Origin: Benincasa hispida
Lineage: Eukaryota > Streptophyta > Magnoliopsida > Cucurbitales > Cucurbitaceae
Direction of reading: 5' to 3'
Assembly: GCF_009727055.1 (NCBI RefSeq)
Contig: NC_052349.1
Location: forward strand, 31,641,242-31,705,241
DNA: 64,000 nucleotides
In this document: positions 21,001 through 33,505 of the stretch, piece by piece
Layout: the number at the start of each line of letters is the position of its first letter
Numbering within the stretch: position 1 is the stretch's first letter
Notes under the pieces: model-generated
Databases searched by the model: none
Seen by the model: only the letters and a program-made list of their open reading frames with translations
What the model was told of the DNA's origin: nothing
Program-made: the position numbers and the translations under genes

Positions 21001-22147
21001 TTGATCAATGGAGAAAAATAAAAGAAAATTTGAAAATCGGAAGCAAGGTAGCGTTAAACAAGCATTGCAACGTAGCCCCATGATTCTGAAAGGCAGAGAG
21101 CTCATGGAAATAGCATAGTGTCACAACGCTGCACGCTACGATTAGTAATGCTAAAATTACCGTCAGTGTTGCAATGCTACATTGGAGCATTGCAACGCTA
21201 TGACGACTGTCTATATACGCAGTTTTTGGCCGATTTGATTTGAAAAGGCACTTTTAGGGCTATTTTGAGAGCGTAAAGTGATATTTCAGTGAGATCTCCC
21301 TAGGGAGTGTAATTCTGAATAGAGGCGACATCTCAGAGTTTCAAAGGATCGAAGATTTGAAGAGATTGTTGGGTTGCAATTCTAGATTCGAGGATGAAAG
21401 TCAAGAACAAGACTTGTAATTTCTTCCCTCTTTTCTTTTACGTTCCTTTGTGTTTGGAAACCTCATGAATGGTCTATGTTTGTGTTGTAACCATGAGTGA
21501 CTAATCTGTGTTTCTAGGGTGTTGATCTAGTTTTATGGATTGCAAAAACTGATTTGGTTATTTCTTAGATTGAATTTATACATAATTATTTTAGGATGTT
21601 TGTTCTTAATGCTTTTGATTAACTAATCACTAATTGAATGTTCCTTACTTAATTTTTGTCTCGAGGGAGAATGTGTTGAGTTCGATCTACAGGTTAAACT
21701 GTTAATCAAGTATGCATGAGAGTGATAGGAGATTACTAGAGATTGTTAATGAAAGAACTTAATACTGTGGTTAGTCAAGTGATAGAAGAGATTTGGGTTG
21801 ATCGTTAGTCATTAAAAAGGGTTGAGCTCGAGAGAGGATACCTGGATAAAAGACTCCTAGATCTATAATTTACATGAATCAATGTAAGGTCAAAATAATT
21901 TATTTTGTTAATCCGTTTAACGAGATAATACCCTAGAACGTGTCTTTGTCTAGTTTCACTTCAGTTTTATCTTTCTTTTCTTTTAGGATTAGATTAGTTA
22001 GGTTCTCATCATAGTCCGGTCCCCTAAATAAAATTAGAAGAATCTCTTAATAGCTAAACAAGTCAAACCAATTCCTTAGAGGACGATACTCGATCTTTTG
22101 ACCATTTTACTATATTATAATTGACGTGTGCGCTTGTGCTACTTTCA
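21001..22147 (+). repeat. 5' LTR of Athila-like element (truncated)
   Basis: It matches the right LTR from 24,584 on and ends TGCTACTTTCA. It contains repeated TTGCAACGCT motifs. The TATA box of the right LTR is altered here to CTATATACG (21,212). Confidence 0.8.
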
Positions 22148-22153
22148 TGTTTT

Positions 22154-22171
22154 TGGCATCATTACCGGGGA
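22154..22171 (+). other. Primer-binding site, Ty3/Athila class
   Basis: TGGCATCATTACCGGGGA lies a few bases after the left LTR end. It is a degenerate form of the TGGCGCCGTTGCCGGGGA site common in Ty3-type plant elements. Confidence 0.75.
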
Positions 22172-22282
22172 ATTGTGTTTTGAGTTCTTTTAATATTTAA
22201 GAGATTTGACTGATTTTAATTTAGGGTGTAGATTATTTTTTTATCTCATTTTTGTTTTTTTTTATTTTGAGTTTTCTCTTGT

Positions 22283-22705
22283 ATGATTGCTTGTGGTGTT
22301 TACTTTATCATGTCTTATCATAATTTTGGGTGGCCTTATGGGTTTTACCAATCTAATCTAGGTCCAACACCACCACTACCACCACCAGGAATGTCTTTCA
22401 ACCCACCCCCATATCCCATTAGTTACCCATCCCATAACCATAGGAGTTTTTATGTTTATCCACCCCCAGTAGAGGAGAAACCTTCTTTAGAGGACCTGTT
22501 AAAAGAGTCTATCTTAGAGTCCCAATTTAGAAGGTTTTGTATGAAAGAGAGGAGGAGGTTGGATAGGATAGAAGCCCAATTGGTAGAGAATGAGGCAGCC
22601 TTGAAACATTTAAGAGATCAACTTAGTCTGATGGTTGACACATTTAGAGTTTGTATCAGAAGCATATTTCCAATGCCACTGAGGTATGGAGGTCAGTTAT
22701 TGTAG
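22283..22705 (+). CDS. Proline-rich gag-like open frame of the Athila-like element
   Basis: A 140-codon open frame. The more likely start is the internal methionine at 22,310, which gives MSYHNFGWPYGFY. A proline- and tyrosine-rich stretch (GPTPPLPPPGMSFNPPPYP) is followed by a charged, probably coiled-coil segment with KPSLEDLLKESILE, RRFCMKERRRLDRIEAQL and ENEAALKHLRDQL. This is the layout of the N-terminal region of Athila/Tat gag proteins, but the conserved capsid core is missing. Coding-like sequence continues with stops after 22,705. It may be only a relic of gag. Confidence 0.5.
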   Translation: MIACGVYFIMSYHNFGWPYGFYQSNLGPTPPLPPPGMSFNPPPYPISYPSHNHRSFYVYPPPVEEKPSLEDLLKESILESQFRRFCMKERRRLDRIEAQLVENEAALKHLRDQLSLMVDTFRVCIRSIFPMPLRYGGQLL

Positions 22706-24417
22706 ATTCTGATGATGGGGATGAGTTGGAAGCATTAGAGTCATACTAAGAGCCGGTTCGTGAGATTAAGTGAGAAGATGTGCCCAATTTAGATAAGGAG
22801 GTTCAAGTAATTAAGGTTGAGGTTGAGAAGCCTTATGTTCCATCACTAAAGAGTCCTTTTGCCATTGATCTTTCTCTCCCATATTCTTATTAGTCGTGTT
22901 AGTTTGAGTCTACTTTTAATTGAGTCTTTTTATTTTTCAAAAATTAAAAATACCAAAAATAAGTTTTTGCTTTTAGGTACCCTGAAAAAGATGGAAAGCC
23001 TATAAGACTTTGTAGGTTATATTGATTCAAGCAAGAAGGGACCTGAAAAATTGGAGAATTTTATGTACCTTGATGGGCAATCTCCCATGTCATCTGGCTT
23101 GGATGTTAAACTCAGCACGTCTTGGGAGGAAACCCAAGCTTTTATGTTATTTTTGCTATTTTAGTTTATTTTAGTTTTAGTTCAGTGCTCATGGTTTGGA
23201 CTCTTATCTTTTTCTGGTCCAGGTTTTATAGGTGCCCTAAAATTAAATCATGGTTTGTAAGTCTAACACACGTGCATTACTTCATTAATCAAGCCAATTT
23301 CACTCACTTCTTGTGTTTATTTTATTGCATTAAGGACAATGCATGTTTCTAAGTTTGGGGTAGGGGATGTATTGCATATTGTTGTTTGTCTTGTATTTTT
23401 ATCCTGCTATGCATGTTATTTAGAAAAATTGTCTTATGCATGATTATTGATTAATTGTTTTGAGTGGCTGAATTTTGAATAAAATTTCAAAAAAATGATT
23501 TAAAAAGAGGATCTTGTGCTTAAATTATGAAATTTTTTTAGGATGTAGTGATTATGATTGCCTATGAGTTATTCTAAATTTGCATGTTAGATGATCTGCT
23601 GTGGAAATAGGATGAAATACTCATGAATTAAATTATCTTTAATTCCCTCTTTGAGTCTCCCATAGCATGAGCACGTAGTCACTTTAATTTAGAAACTTTA
23701 ACTAAAATGAGGAATAAGTGTAGTGTATTTGGTTGTCACCTCGAAAGGTACCACCGGTTAGAGGGTTGATATGTATGATGGTTTGTAATGTTAGACTAAG
23801 AGAAAAACAAAATAATATTATTATTGCCTTTGAGAAAAAATAGAGTATATACCTGTGTGCTTAAAAAAAATATCTTTTTATTATTTTAAACCTGTAATGT
23901 GTATGCACGGATGGGGGTAAAAAGAGCTGTCGTTGCTGTGATCAGTTAGGACATCTAGAAATTGACTAGGTATGGTTCCCTGCAGTGGATGTGTGAAAGC
24001 TAGTATCCTTAGATAAAATGATGCAAGTTTAGGGCCTTTTTTGTTGTTAAAAAGAATAATAAAAACAAGACACCTTAGTGGACATATTACTTTCTTGAAT
24101 GTGTGGATGCTTAATGATTGGTGCATGAGCCAAAGTAGGAGAAAACCGGAGAAGCTGTCTTGAACCTGACTTTAGTTCTTGTTTTTTGAATTAAATATGA
24201 CTTCCACGCACAGGTGGGAGATGATGAGATTTGTCCTTGAAATCTTTTAATGTTGGGATGTGCTTGAAAGTTTCTACTAATGGATCTAATATGCTTATTC
24301 TGAATGATGAGATTTTGAGTCACTTGCATGCTTGTCTAAATTTCATTATAGTCTTGTTCTTTCTTTGCTCTGGATTAGTAAAGTTCTAAGTTTGCGGTGG
24401 TGAAACGCATAAAAAAT
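22706..24417. other. Internal non-coding part of the Athila-like element
   Basis: Decayed coding remnants lie around 22,710-22,890 (an acidic ELEALE-like stretch). Non-coding sequence follows, with the GGGAGGAAACCCAAGC block (23,124-23,139) and the TTAAGGACAATGCATG block near 23,329, both typical of the 3' portion of such elements. There is no pol gene. It ends in a purine-rich run before the right LTR. Confidence 0.6.
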
Positions 24418-25613
24418 GTGCATTTTTTGGGCTTAGAATTTAGTTAGTCCTATGCTTAATTTGATATCTTTGATGCTTTTATTGTTTGATTGTAGGAAAT
24501 CGAGCAATTGAATTAGAACAAGCAATTTTGAAAAATTAATGACAAAAATACCCCCAAGAAGGTCAAAGTTTTGACCCAGGAAATTGATCAATGGAGAAAA
24601 AGAAAAGAAAATTCGGAAATCGGAGGCAGGGTAGCATTGAACAAACGTTGCAACGCCGCCCCATGATGCTGCAAGCAGATAGCTCATGGAAATAGGACAG
24701 CGTCGCAACGCTGCTTCGACGCTACGATTAGTAATGCTGAAATTACTGCCAGCATTGCAACGCTGCGACGACTATCTATATAAGTAGTTTTTGGCCGATT
24801 TGATTCGGGGAGGTACTTTTAGGGCTATTTTGAGAGTGTGAAGTGATACTTCGGTGAGGCCTCCCTAGGGAGTGTAATTTTCGACAGATGCGACATCTCA
24901 GAGCTTTAAAGGACTGAAGATTTGAAGAGATTGTTGGGTTACAATTTCGGATTCGGGACGAGAGTCAAGAACATGGCTTGCAATCTCTTCCCTATTTTAT
25001 TTTATGTTTCTTTGGATTTGGAAACCTTATGAATGGTCTATGTTTGTGTTGTAAGCATGAGTAACTGATTTGTGTTTTTAGGGTGTTGATCTAGTTTTAT
25101 GGATTGCGAAAACTGGTTTGGTTATTTCTTGGATTTAATTTATGCATAATTATTTTAGCATGTTTGTTCTTAGTGCTTTTAATTAACTAATCACTAATTA
25201 AATGTTCTTTACTTAATGTCTGTCTCGAGAGAGAAGGTGTTGGGTTGGATCTAGCATGTTAAACTATTAATCGAGTATGCATGAGAGTGATAGGAGATTA
25301 ATAAAGATTGTTGACAGAGGAACTTATGTTGTGGCTAGTCAAGCGATAGAAGAGATCCAGGTCAATGGTTAGTCATTAGAAAGGGATGAGCTCGAGAGAG
25401 GATAACTGGATAAAAGACTCCTAGATCTATAATTTGCATGAATCAATCAAAGGTCAAAATAATTATTGTTTCAAAGTCCAGTCCCCTAAATAAAATTCGA
25501 ATAATCTTTGAATAGCTAAAAGAGTCAAACCAATTTCTCAGAGGACGATACTCGGTCTCCTGACCGTTTTACTATAATATTATAATTTAATGTGTGCGCT
25601 TGCGCTACCATCA
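24418..25613 (+). repeat. 3' LTR of Athila-like element
   Basis: It begins TGTGCATTTTTTGGGC behind a purine-rich tract and ends GCTACCATCA. A TATA box (TATATAAG, 24,777-24,784) is intact. Compared with the left LTR it shows many substitutions and small indels, so the insertion is old. Confidence 0.75.
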
Positions 25614-26399
25614 CTGGGTCAAATTACTATTGTAGTTCTTTAGTTACATCTAACTTCTTAAGTACCACTAATCCCTCTAATGAACAAACAGTTTATAGTC
25701 CGACTATTAACTAACACCTATGGGCCAGTGAAAGGTTAAGGTCTCAATGTTCAAGACCTAAAATTAGCTATTAAGAGAGAAATTTAACTACTTCCCCTAA
25801 AGACGAAAATGAGTAACTTCCATCTTGTATAGCTGTGTTCCCAACTCCCCAATCAGACAAATTCTTAAAATGGTAGGCTTGTTAAGTCGACTAATCTGAC
25901 ACTCTCACCCATACAAATCAAAGGATCTCCCTCATCGAAAAGAGTTCACAACTCTCTTAGGATTAAACTCAAGTCACCACTGGTCATCCTAGTGAAATGT
26001 AAGTCTCTTCTATCAACAGTGTTATATAGAGAGTCTATTCACTTCGTCGTTCGGTCTTATACAAATTCTTTGTATAGGATCAGATCATTTGTAGCACTTT
26101 ACAACAATTGTTTTATAATAATTGTAACATTTACAAAGTGGGTCGTATTCCTAGTGTCACCAGGATAAGGTACCCAACCTTATCTATATACTACATGTCA
26201 TTTAGGTTATCACTTAAACATGATCCACCTGTATGTCTTCACATACATGTTTAAGTTTCATCAGATAACCTTGGATCTTAGTTTATTAGATTGAATTAAT
26301 ACAGTCTAAACATCAATAAAATACTTGTTATTTTATTATATAAGTAATTTGTCTTTACAAACCACAAGATACATAAGATTTAGGACATAAACTCCAACA
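25614..26399 (-). mobile_element. Copia LTR fragment, minus strand
   Basis: On the minus strand this starts TGTTGGAGTTTATGTCC and matches the first 0.8 kb of the large copia LTRs further right (for example the GTGTCACCAGG/ACTTTGTAA segment and the ACCCATACAAATC segment). The rest of the LTR is cut off by the end of the Athila-like element at 25,613. Confidence 0.75.
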
Positions 26400-27734
26400 A
26401 GGAATACTCGAGAACGAGCATTGTGGGGGTGGGATAACTTGTAGAAATACAAATTATTGTTCTCTCAAAGTTGAAATAATTAGGATTATTAGTGTTGTAA
26501 ATGCACTCTTGTTAAAAGAAAATGCATGAAATTTTATATATGTGATAAACTCATACAAAAGTATCCTTTAAGTGAAAAACTGCTTCACTAACGCACTTTA
26601 ATACAGGAATCATAAAAGTCTACTATATGTTGTAGATAAGGTCAATACAAGGGGTATGCGTCCAAACTACTCGACACATGGAAGATACATTTGGCTTGTA
26701 CAATACACGTCAAGTCATCAACTTGTAGGCATGAGAATCTGACTAAAGTCGTCTGATCAAGGCAGAGTGAAGAGCAACTATCTCAGGGTATGAAATTTAA
26801 TGCAATCACATCACCAAGTGGCTAAGTCATTTCCTATATAAGGAGAAGCTACCTGTAAGAGAAGAAGTTCGAGAGTTAGACAGTAGACAGTTAGCAAGTA
26901 GTTAGACATTCTTCACCTCTGCCGTCTACAAGCCAGGAATAGGAGAGGCGAACACCATTTTCCATCGTTGATAGCGAGGTGCTGCTGGAGAGAAGATTGA
27001 GAGAGACATTTCCTTCAACTCCTCCACCAAGTTAGCTACAAAAAGCATTAAAAACAAGCCAAAGAGGATAAGAGATTGAACTCTATGACTTGACTTATTT
27101 CTTTTCCTTTTCATTCTCATTAACCATTCCACTTATTAAACTAAGAGTAATGGTATTAAACTTATATCTTTAATTCAGTCTCATTTTCGACCATTCTCCA
27201 CACTTCCATCTGTTTATTTTCTAAGTTATTTGTGTTTGTGAACTTTCTGGCTTGATGAATGCATAAAATTTATGCTTGAATCTACCTGATCAGTTGATTA
27301 AAGTAAAAAAAGCAGTTAAGTCACTCGAAAGAGTAGTTAATTGTTGAACGCAATAAGCTAGGGCATGAAGTAATTTTAGATATAAAATTGTTCATGTCTT
27401 TTGTCTATTCTTTTTAACTAACACATGCACCCTAGAGATAGAATTAAGTGTGGCATTTTCATCGAGAATTCTCTACATTCAGAAGACTCTTTGATTCCTG
27501 AAGACTAAATCACTCCTTGAAGCTTAAGTTTTGAAGATACAAAGATTTTTCCAAGACTTCAACTTCAAAAACATCACGCATTTCGCTTCCCCAAGTCAAG
27601 TGTACGCAATCAATTGAGAGAGAATCAGAGGATTAAGCACTAGAGATCGAACCACATTGCATCAAATCAATACAAACACAAGTTCAACTCTATGAAACAA
27701 GTTTATCCAGAAACCTTGTGCGAACACTAGTATT
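26400..27734. other. Unclassified repeat-like segment
   Basis: No coding sequence can be supported. A TATA box (CTATATAAGG, 26,834-26,843) is followed by a purine-rich leader (26,855-26,900) and a C-rich stretch, an arrangement like an LTR promoter. I could not find LTR edges or a second copy in the window. Confidence 0.3.
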
Positions 27735-27953
27735 TTTTTTATAATGATTTGCATCTTTTTTAAGTACAAGTGTTGAACGTTTAGCCAATTTTTCTTTTTT
27801 AAAAAAATAAACTTTTAAAACCTACTTTATTTAGTTTTCAAAAGTTGGGTTGTTTTTTGAAAACATGGGTAAAAAGTAGATAATAAAGCATGAATTTTGA
27901 GGTGGTAGAGATGTTTGTATCCTCAATTTTCAAAAACTAAAAATAAAAAACCA
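27735..27953. mobile_element. MITE, partial copy
   Basis: This is homologous to the neighbouring MITE (shared TGATTTGCATC, TTTAGCCAA, GGTAAAAAGTAGATAA and CTCAATTTTCAAAAAC blocks). It lacks the 5' terminal repeat, and its 3' end is replaced by the start of the next copy. The second MITE therefore landed in, or recombined with, the end of this one. Confidence 0.6.
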
Positions 27954-28241
27954 AGACCCGATTTGGTAATCATTTCATTTTTTGTTTTTGTTATTAAAAA
28001 TTAAGTCTATTTCCTCTCCGTTTCTTACAATGATTTGTATCACTATCAAGTACAATGATTGACTTTTAGCCAAATTTTAAATACATAAACAAGATTTTAA
28101 AAGCTTTTTTTCTTTTTTTCTTTTTTTTTCCAAATTTGGGCTTTGTTTTTTGAACTATTGGTAAAAGGTAGATAACCAAGTAAGAAATTTGGAGATGGAA
28201 AAACAAAAACTCAAAAATCAGATCGTTACCAAACGAGGTCT
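27954..28241. mobile_element. MITE with 20-bp terminal inverted repeats
   Basis: The left end AGACCCGATTTGGTAAT and the reverse complement of the right end, AGACCTCGTTTGGTAAC, are similar. The 288-bp element has no coding capacity. A copy in reverse orientation lies at 41,572-41,880. It looks like a hAT-type non-autonomous element, but I could not read a target duplication. Confidence 0.65.
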
Positions 28242-31200
28242 AAATGATTATAAAATGGATCGTAAATTATCAAAATATAACAATTCTAAAAAGGGAAATT
28301 GTATTGGGTGTCCATTTAAGTTTAGGGATTTGCAAGCATGTCTTCAACTTTTTAAATATTATAAATATGTCAAAATTTCCAACTTTTCCAAAAAATAGAG
28401 CAATAAAATGCATTTTAAATATAGTAACAAACAAATGACAATCTAAAAAATACCACGTGTTTTCTTTATCATTTACAGAGTTTGGTCGGTGCTTATGGAT
28501 TGGGAATGTCCATATTTGAACTTTTCAAATGCTCATACTCAACTTTTTAAAGTTTTCAAATGATCTATGGAGTTGCCCATCTTCGACATACCAACGATCA
28601 ATATCCACTTCACTCGCCAATTGTCTGTTGCGGCTGTTGGTAAGTTTCTATGCGTTTTTCTCTCCTCTTTGTGCGTCAGTCCTCCCATTTCTAACATAAA
28701 GTAGTCCTAATTAAATAAGATATATTTAATTACAAAAATTTTACAAAGTCTTTATTTATATAAATGTCCTTCAATTTACAACACTTCAATTTACAACACT
28801 TAGAATAACTAGTTATTTTCAATTTATTAAAAAATATTGAAACTAAATTGTTACGAACTAAAATCCATAACCTAAATTGTTTTGCAACACATAAATAATT
28901 ATTTGAAAGCCTCCGCAGAGCTCATGCTTCACTTTCTTTTCTTCCTTTTTTCAAAGCATTGATTATTTTCTCTCTATATATATATCAAATACGTACATCC
29001 GAATTATATTTTGAACCTAGTTGATTTTTTAGAAATTTATCCTTTTAATCCTTAAATTTTGAAAAATGTGTGTTTGATCCTTGAATTTTTAACATATACC
29101 TTTTTAATTTTTGACTTTTTTTTAATAGATTCATTTGGTTCATAAGTTATGTATATATTCGTCTCCAAATTTTTAAAAATAGTTTTAAAAGGTTTTTGAG
29201 TAAATTTTTATTCTTATTTTTTTAAAATTACCTCTTCTCTCTAAAATTATTTTTTAAACAGATTTTATAATTCAAAATTTTATATAATTATATTAATAAA
29301 AAAAAGTTTATGACCAAATACACTTATTCTTAAAAACTTGTGAATTAAATCTTTTTTTCTTGAAAACTTAGGGATCAAATGTACCTATTCTAAAAAAACT
29401 CAAGGACTAAAAATGTATTTTTTTGAAAACTCAAAGATCAAAGACATCTATTCTTCAAAATTTATAGACTAGAAAGATAGTTTTTCCAAGATTTTATTAA
29501 TCAATAATGAGTTGAATTCCGTTTAAGTTTAAAAAAATAAAAAAAATAAAAAATAAAACATTCAGAAAGCTAGATGTACCGGACAAAATAAAAGTTTTAA
29601 TAAAAGCTAAAATATAATTTCTATGTTCCATTTTGATTCTATTATATTCAAATATGTTCATAGAGAAAAACTGTTTTGAAGAAAAAAAAGTCAACTAAAA
29701 ATTAACTGAAAATACTATTTTTGTGATTCATTAGAAGTATATGTATTGAAATAGTCCAAAATGCAGTATTTTTCCTTTTCTTATTATTATCATCATCATC
29801 ATTATTATTATTTGTATTTTATTCGTAATTTGTTCCTTTTTTTCCTTCTTATTTCTGTTTTCTATTTGTCTTTTACATTTTCAAATAAAAATAACGGACA
29901 AAAAAATAAATTTTCCAAAGGATATTAGATAATAAGTTTCTAAACAACTCTAATTTCATAATAAGTTTTAAAAATAACAATATTAGTAAAAAAAAATTGA
30001 AAAATCAAAATGATATTTTATTCAAAAGAAAATTATAGACTTAGTTAACTAAAAATAACGGACAAAGTAATTAGTATTGTAAGTAAAAACAATTCATTAG
30101 TCATCCATACCAAAATGAGAGTATAGTTCAACTAGCATCAAGTAAGTACTATCAATCTTGATGTCAAAGATTCGATTTTCTCATCCAGCGAATTTAATTA
30201 CAAAGATAAATATTGGATCACACAAACTAACTATTTGAGAAGATTACAAGTATTTTTCGGACCATGTGCTTCAATCGAATATCCAGTCGAGTTTGTGTCC
30301 TAACCGATTGCTTGCACTCCCATTGTCTAAAAACATAGCAACCCATGAATTACAATATTATCAAACAAAATCTAGTGCTTAATTTAAGATTTTTCATAAA
30401 TAATTCCACCTTTTATGAGAGATCAAACCTTCAACTTCTAAGAAAATAGGTTATGTCAATAATCGTTGAGCCAAGTTCCCTTTGATTTCTTTTTTTGTTA
30501 TTATTAATTTATACCCCAAAGCATTATATACATTAGGACATAGTTTACCACTTTTATACATTGTTATTTATTATATTGTTCACTAATATATGATGATGAT
30601 GATGTTAAAACAAGGGCTTGTAGATTTGATATGTACTAGAGACTAGCGCATAGGGTCATATTTCTTTAAATCTATAATGGGTTCAATCACATTTTCGTAT
30701 TAGTTGAAATTTAAAATGATTGGTCCTTCACAATTTGATATTATATTCATAATCATAATCAATATAGTTAAATTATTTTTTGTTATTTTTTATATAAAAA
30801 AAATCGACTATGATTAAATGACAACCCTAAGAAAATTATTGAACTATGAGTTCATTGATTTATTTAATAAATAATTGGTCTAATTATTGACCGAAGATAA
30901 TTATGAGCCAAAATTAAAAAATTTGACGAATTTGTGAGTTTTGGTAAATTTATTCAAAATTTAATTAATCTATTGGTCAAACTTAATTTTGTATTTCAAA
31001 CTCCATATAGGACTAATATTAAAATATCTTATGAAGAATTTTATATTTTGTTTTAGTTACAAGTTCGAGAAAATTAGAATTCTAATTCGATGAAGCTAGA
31101 AGTTTAGTATAAAAATTATTTTAATCCACAATTTTTTTAGTTTTTTTTCCAATTGACAACTCCATCACTTCGCGATTAAAATTTGACATCCAAGTTCCAA

Positions 31201-31912
31201 CAACTCCATTACTTTTCACTTAAAATTGTATTTTTTTTTAGAAAACTTCAAATTGTATTTTATTATTATTGAAATATGACAGGTAAAATTAAAGAACAAT
31301 TGTAGATATAACAAAAAAAAAAAAATTGATATTGCATATGTGGTCTATGTTTTTTTCTCTTTTGAAAACGTAGCCAAAAAACACAAACTCAACCCAAATA
31401 GAATTAATAAAAGTCTGAAAAACCTTATATACCCCAAATCATACAGAGATTCATCGAAAATGGAAAACATGTTAACTTTTTAAGTATATTTGATGTACTT
31501 CATTAATAAAGGACTAAAATTATATACCTTATATATGTAGTATATAATTCTTTTTTTAATATATATAGTTTCTAATTGATACTTAGCTAGTTAGATAATC
31601 ATCTTAATGATATACTTGAGATAGCGTAATGGTGTACTTGAAAAGCTTGTTGATTGATGTCTGTTACTTTGTTGATGTATTTAAAATAACGTTAATTGAT
31701 TTTTTAAATAATATACTATGGTATACTTTATTTTAGGTATATTATTAAAATAAAGTTTATCAATAAAATAGCGTATTGAAGATATATCCAATATCAAGTA
31801 GATCAATTAATTAAGTGTATCAATAATATACCAAAAATAAACTATATCAATTCAATAATGTATCAACAATATACTTAATATTAACTATATCTGTTAAGAT
31901 ATATCAGTTATG
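28242..31912. other. AT-rich intergenic DNA
   Basis: Nothing coding is supported in this 3.7 kb. It contains microsatellites, for example mixed ATT/ATC triplets at 29,785-29,815 and GAT repeats at 30,592-30,605. A stretch at 31,550-31,912 is made of many diverged copies of TATATCAAT-like words. It separates the two duplicated units. Confidence 0.6.
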
Positions 31913-32211
31913 TGATTGATATACGTTTACACTTTGATATTAAATGTATAAGCTTTCTAAAAACTATGTCAACAGTTAGAGAACAAGGAGTACATTATCA
32001 AGTTTTCTAAAAAACTCTTTTTATCATTTTCAAATTCCTTGAGAAAAACGTTTTTAATGTTCAAAAAAGATAATGCAATTGGTTACCAAGTTCATGGAGT
32101 AAGCTATAAAGTCAGTATATCAATGTAAAAACAAAGCTAGTTATTATGGATTTCAGTTGCTTCTTCATTTGCCTTCTCTGTTGAAGTAGCAGTAGAAGTA
32201 GAGCATCTAAA

Positions 32212-32560
32212 ATGGAGGGTGAGCACGCGCCATTGTTGTAGCACATTGGTCATGGCGGCGAAAAAGAAGTGGGTAAGGGAAGAATCCAGTGGTGGAATAG
32301 TGTCATTGACATTGAGGAGACCAAGACACAGTTATTGTTTTCGCTACCCATGATTATTGCTAATGCTTCTTATTACATAATCCCTTTAGTTTCTGCCATG
32401 TTCGCCGGTCATCTTGCTACCCTCGAGCTTGCCGGTGCAACTCCTGTGTCACCGTCTCCAGATTTGCTTTCTCCTCTGGACTTCATGGTTGTTCTTAGTC
32501 CATTTTTACATTTTTATCTAGAGAGGTTAAATAAAAATGACTTCCTTTTAAAATGTTCAC
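32212..32560 (+). pseudogene. MATE/DTX transporter exon 1 relic (unit B)
   Basis: This is the duplicate of 302-539. It starts at the same ATG but has TAG at codon 10 (32,239-32,241) where unit A has CAG. After the stop the frame continues with LLFSLPMIIANASYYIIPLV and MFAGHLATLELAGAT. The same anomaly after LAGAT is seen as in unit A. The following intron is only about 100 bp because nearly all of the unit A intron sequence is deleted. Confidence 0.88.
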
Positions 32561-32657
32561 CTCAATAGATAAAAAATAAAAAATAATAAGATCTATACAT
32601 AAAATCCTTCTCTTCATGCTCTGATTCCCTTTTCTATTCAATTTTCTTTGATTCTAG

Positions 32658-33207
32658 ATTGGACTTAGTGGAGAGCACTAGGGATACTTTGTGGGCAAGC
32701 ATTTGGTGCCAAACAATATAGGAAGCTTGGGTTGTATCTGCAAGCCTCTTGCATTGTATCTTTATCCTTTTTTGTTATCTCATCTGTCTTATGGTACTAC
32801 TCAGAGCCTCTCCTTATTTTACTCCATCAAGATCTTCCATTCCAAAAGTTGCCTCTACCTATGAAAAATTTCTTATTCCAGCATTATTTGCTTATGGACG
32901 TTTCCATAACCTCCTTAGGTTTCTTCAAACACAATCTGTTGTTTTTGCCCTTGGTTGTCTTTTCATCTATTCCTATGATCATTCACATTTATGAGGCATA
33001 TGTTTTGGTGAATTGGACAAGTCTTGGTATCATTGGACCTGCCTTGGCAGCTTTCATTTCCTTGTGGATATCTTCTCTCATTTTGGGGACATATATGTTT
33101 AAGACAACTACCAAATTTCAACAAACATGGGAAGGGTTTACATTTGAATCCTTTACCTACTTTCTCACAACACTCAAACTAACCATCCCTTCTGCAACTA
33201 TGGTTTG
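32658..33207 (+). pseudogene. MATE/DTX transporter exon 2 relic (unit B)
   Basis: This is the duplicate of 11,843-12,390 with acceptor TTCTAG (32,652-32,657) and donor GTAAGC. It is 550 bp, 2 bp longer than in unit A. Two extra bases near 32,671 (GGAGAGCAC against GGAGCAC) shift the conserved LSGALGTLCGQ frame into a stop. The two older, compensating shifts seen in unit A are also present: KVASTYEKFLIPALFAYGRF sits in another frame than VFSSIPMIIHIYEAY. The copy is dead by three independent lesions. Confidence 0.9.
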
Positions 33208-33505
33208 GTAAGCGCCCAACACCCTCGACCTTCTATCATTTTATACTTTTTAAACCTTTTAAAGGCAAATGAGTGTGTTAAGAAACGATGGACCCCATGA
33301 TAGTATGATACTGTCTATTTTGGATATAAACTCTTATGGTTTTATTTTTTCTTCACTCAAAAGACCTTATATAATTGAAGATGGTTGTCCTTCCTCATAA
33401 ACTCATGATCATCTCTTTGTCTAGCCAATGTAGGACTTTGATTGTATTTTCGAATAGAATGCTTTGTTTTTCTCATTGAATCAGCATTGTTAATACCTCA
33501 ATTTT

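Larger units (their letters stand above)
21001..25613 (+). mobile_element. Non-autonomous Ty3/Athila-like LTR element (LARD type)
   Basis: Two directly repeated LTRs (21,001-22,147 and 24,418-25,613) flank 2.27 kb. A primer-binding site of the TGGCGCC...CCGGGG class follows the first LTR. The inner part holds a proline-rich gag-like open frame and 3' sequences like those of Athila/Tat elements (ACCCAAGC after a GGGAGGAA stretch, and AAGGACAATGCATG with AGTTTGGGGTAGG). No protease, integrase or reverse transcriptase is present, so it would depend on proteins from relatives. The left LTR lacks about its first 166 bases where it meets the copia gag, so no target duplication can be read. Confidence 0.8.

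Noticed and set aside
23881..24708. Minus-strand frames in the Athila-like element
   Set aside because: They are short, of low quality and antisense to the element; no known domain is present.
28189..28438. Small basic open frames near the MITE
   Set aside because: They begin inside the MITE end and run into AT-rich DNA; no domain or homologue is recognisable.
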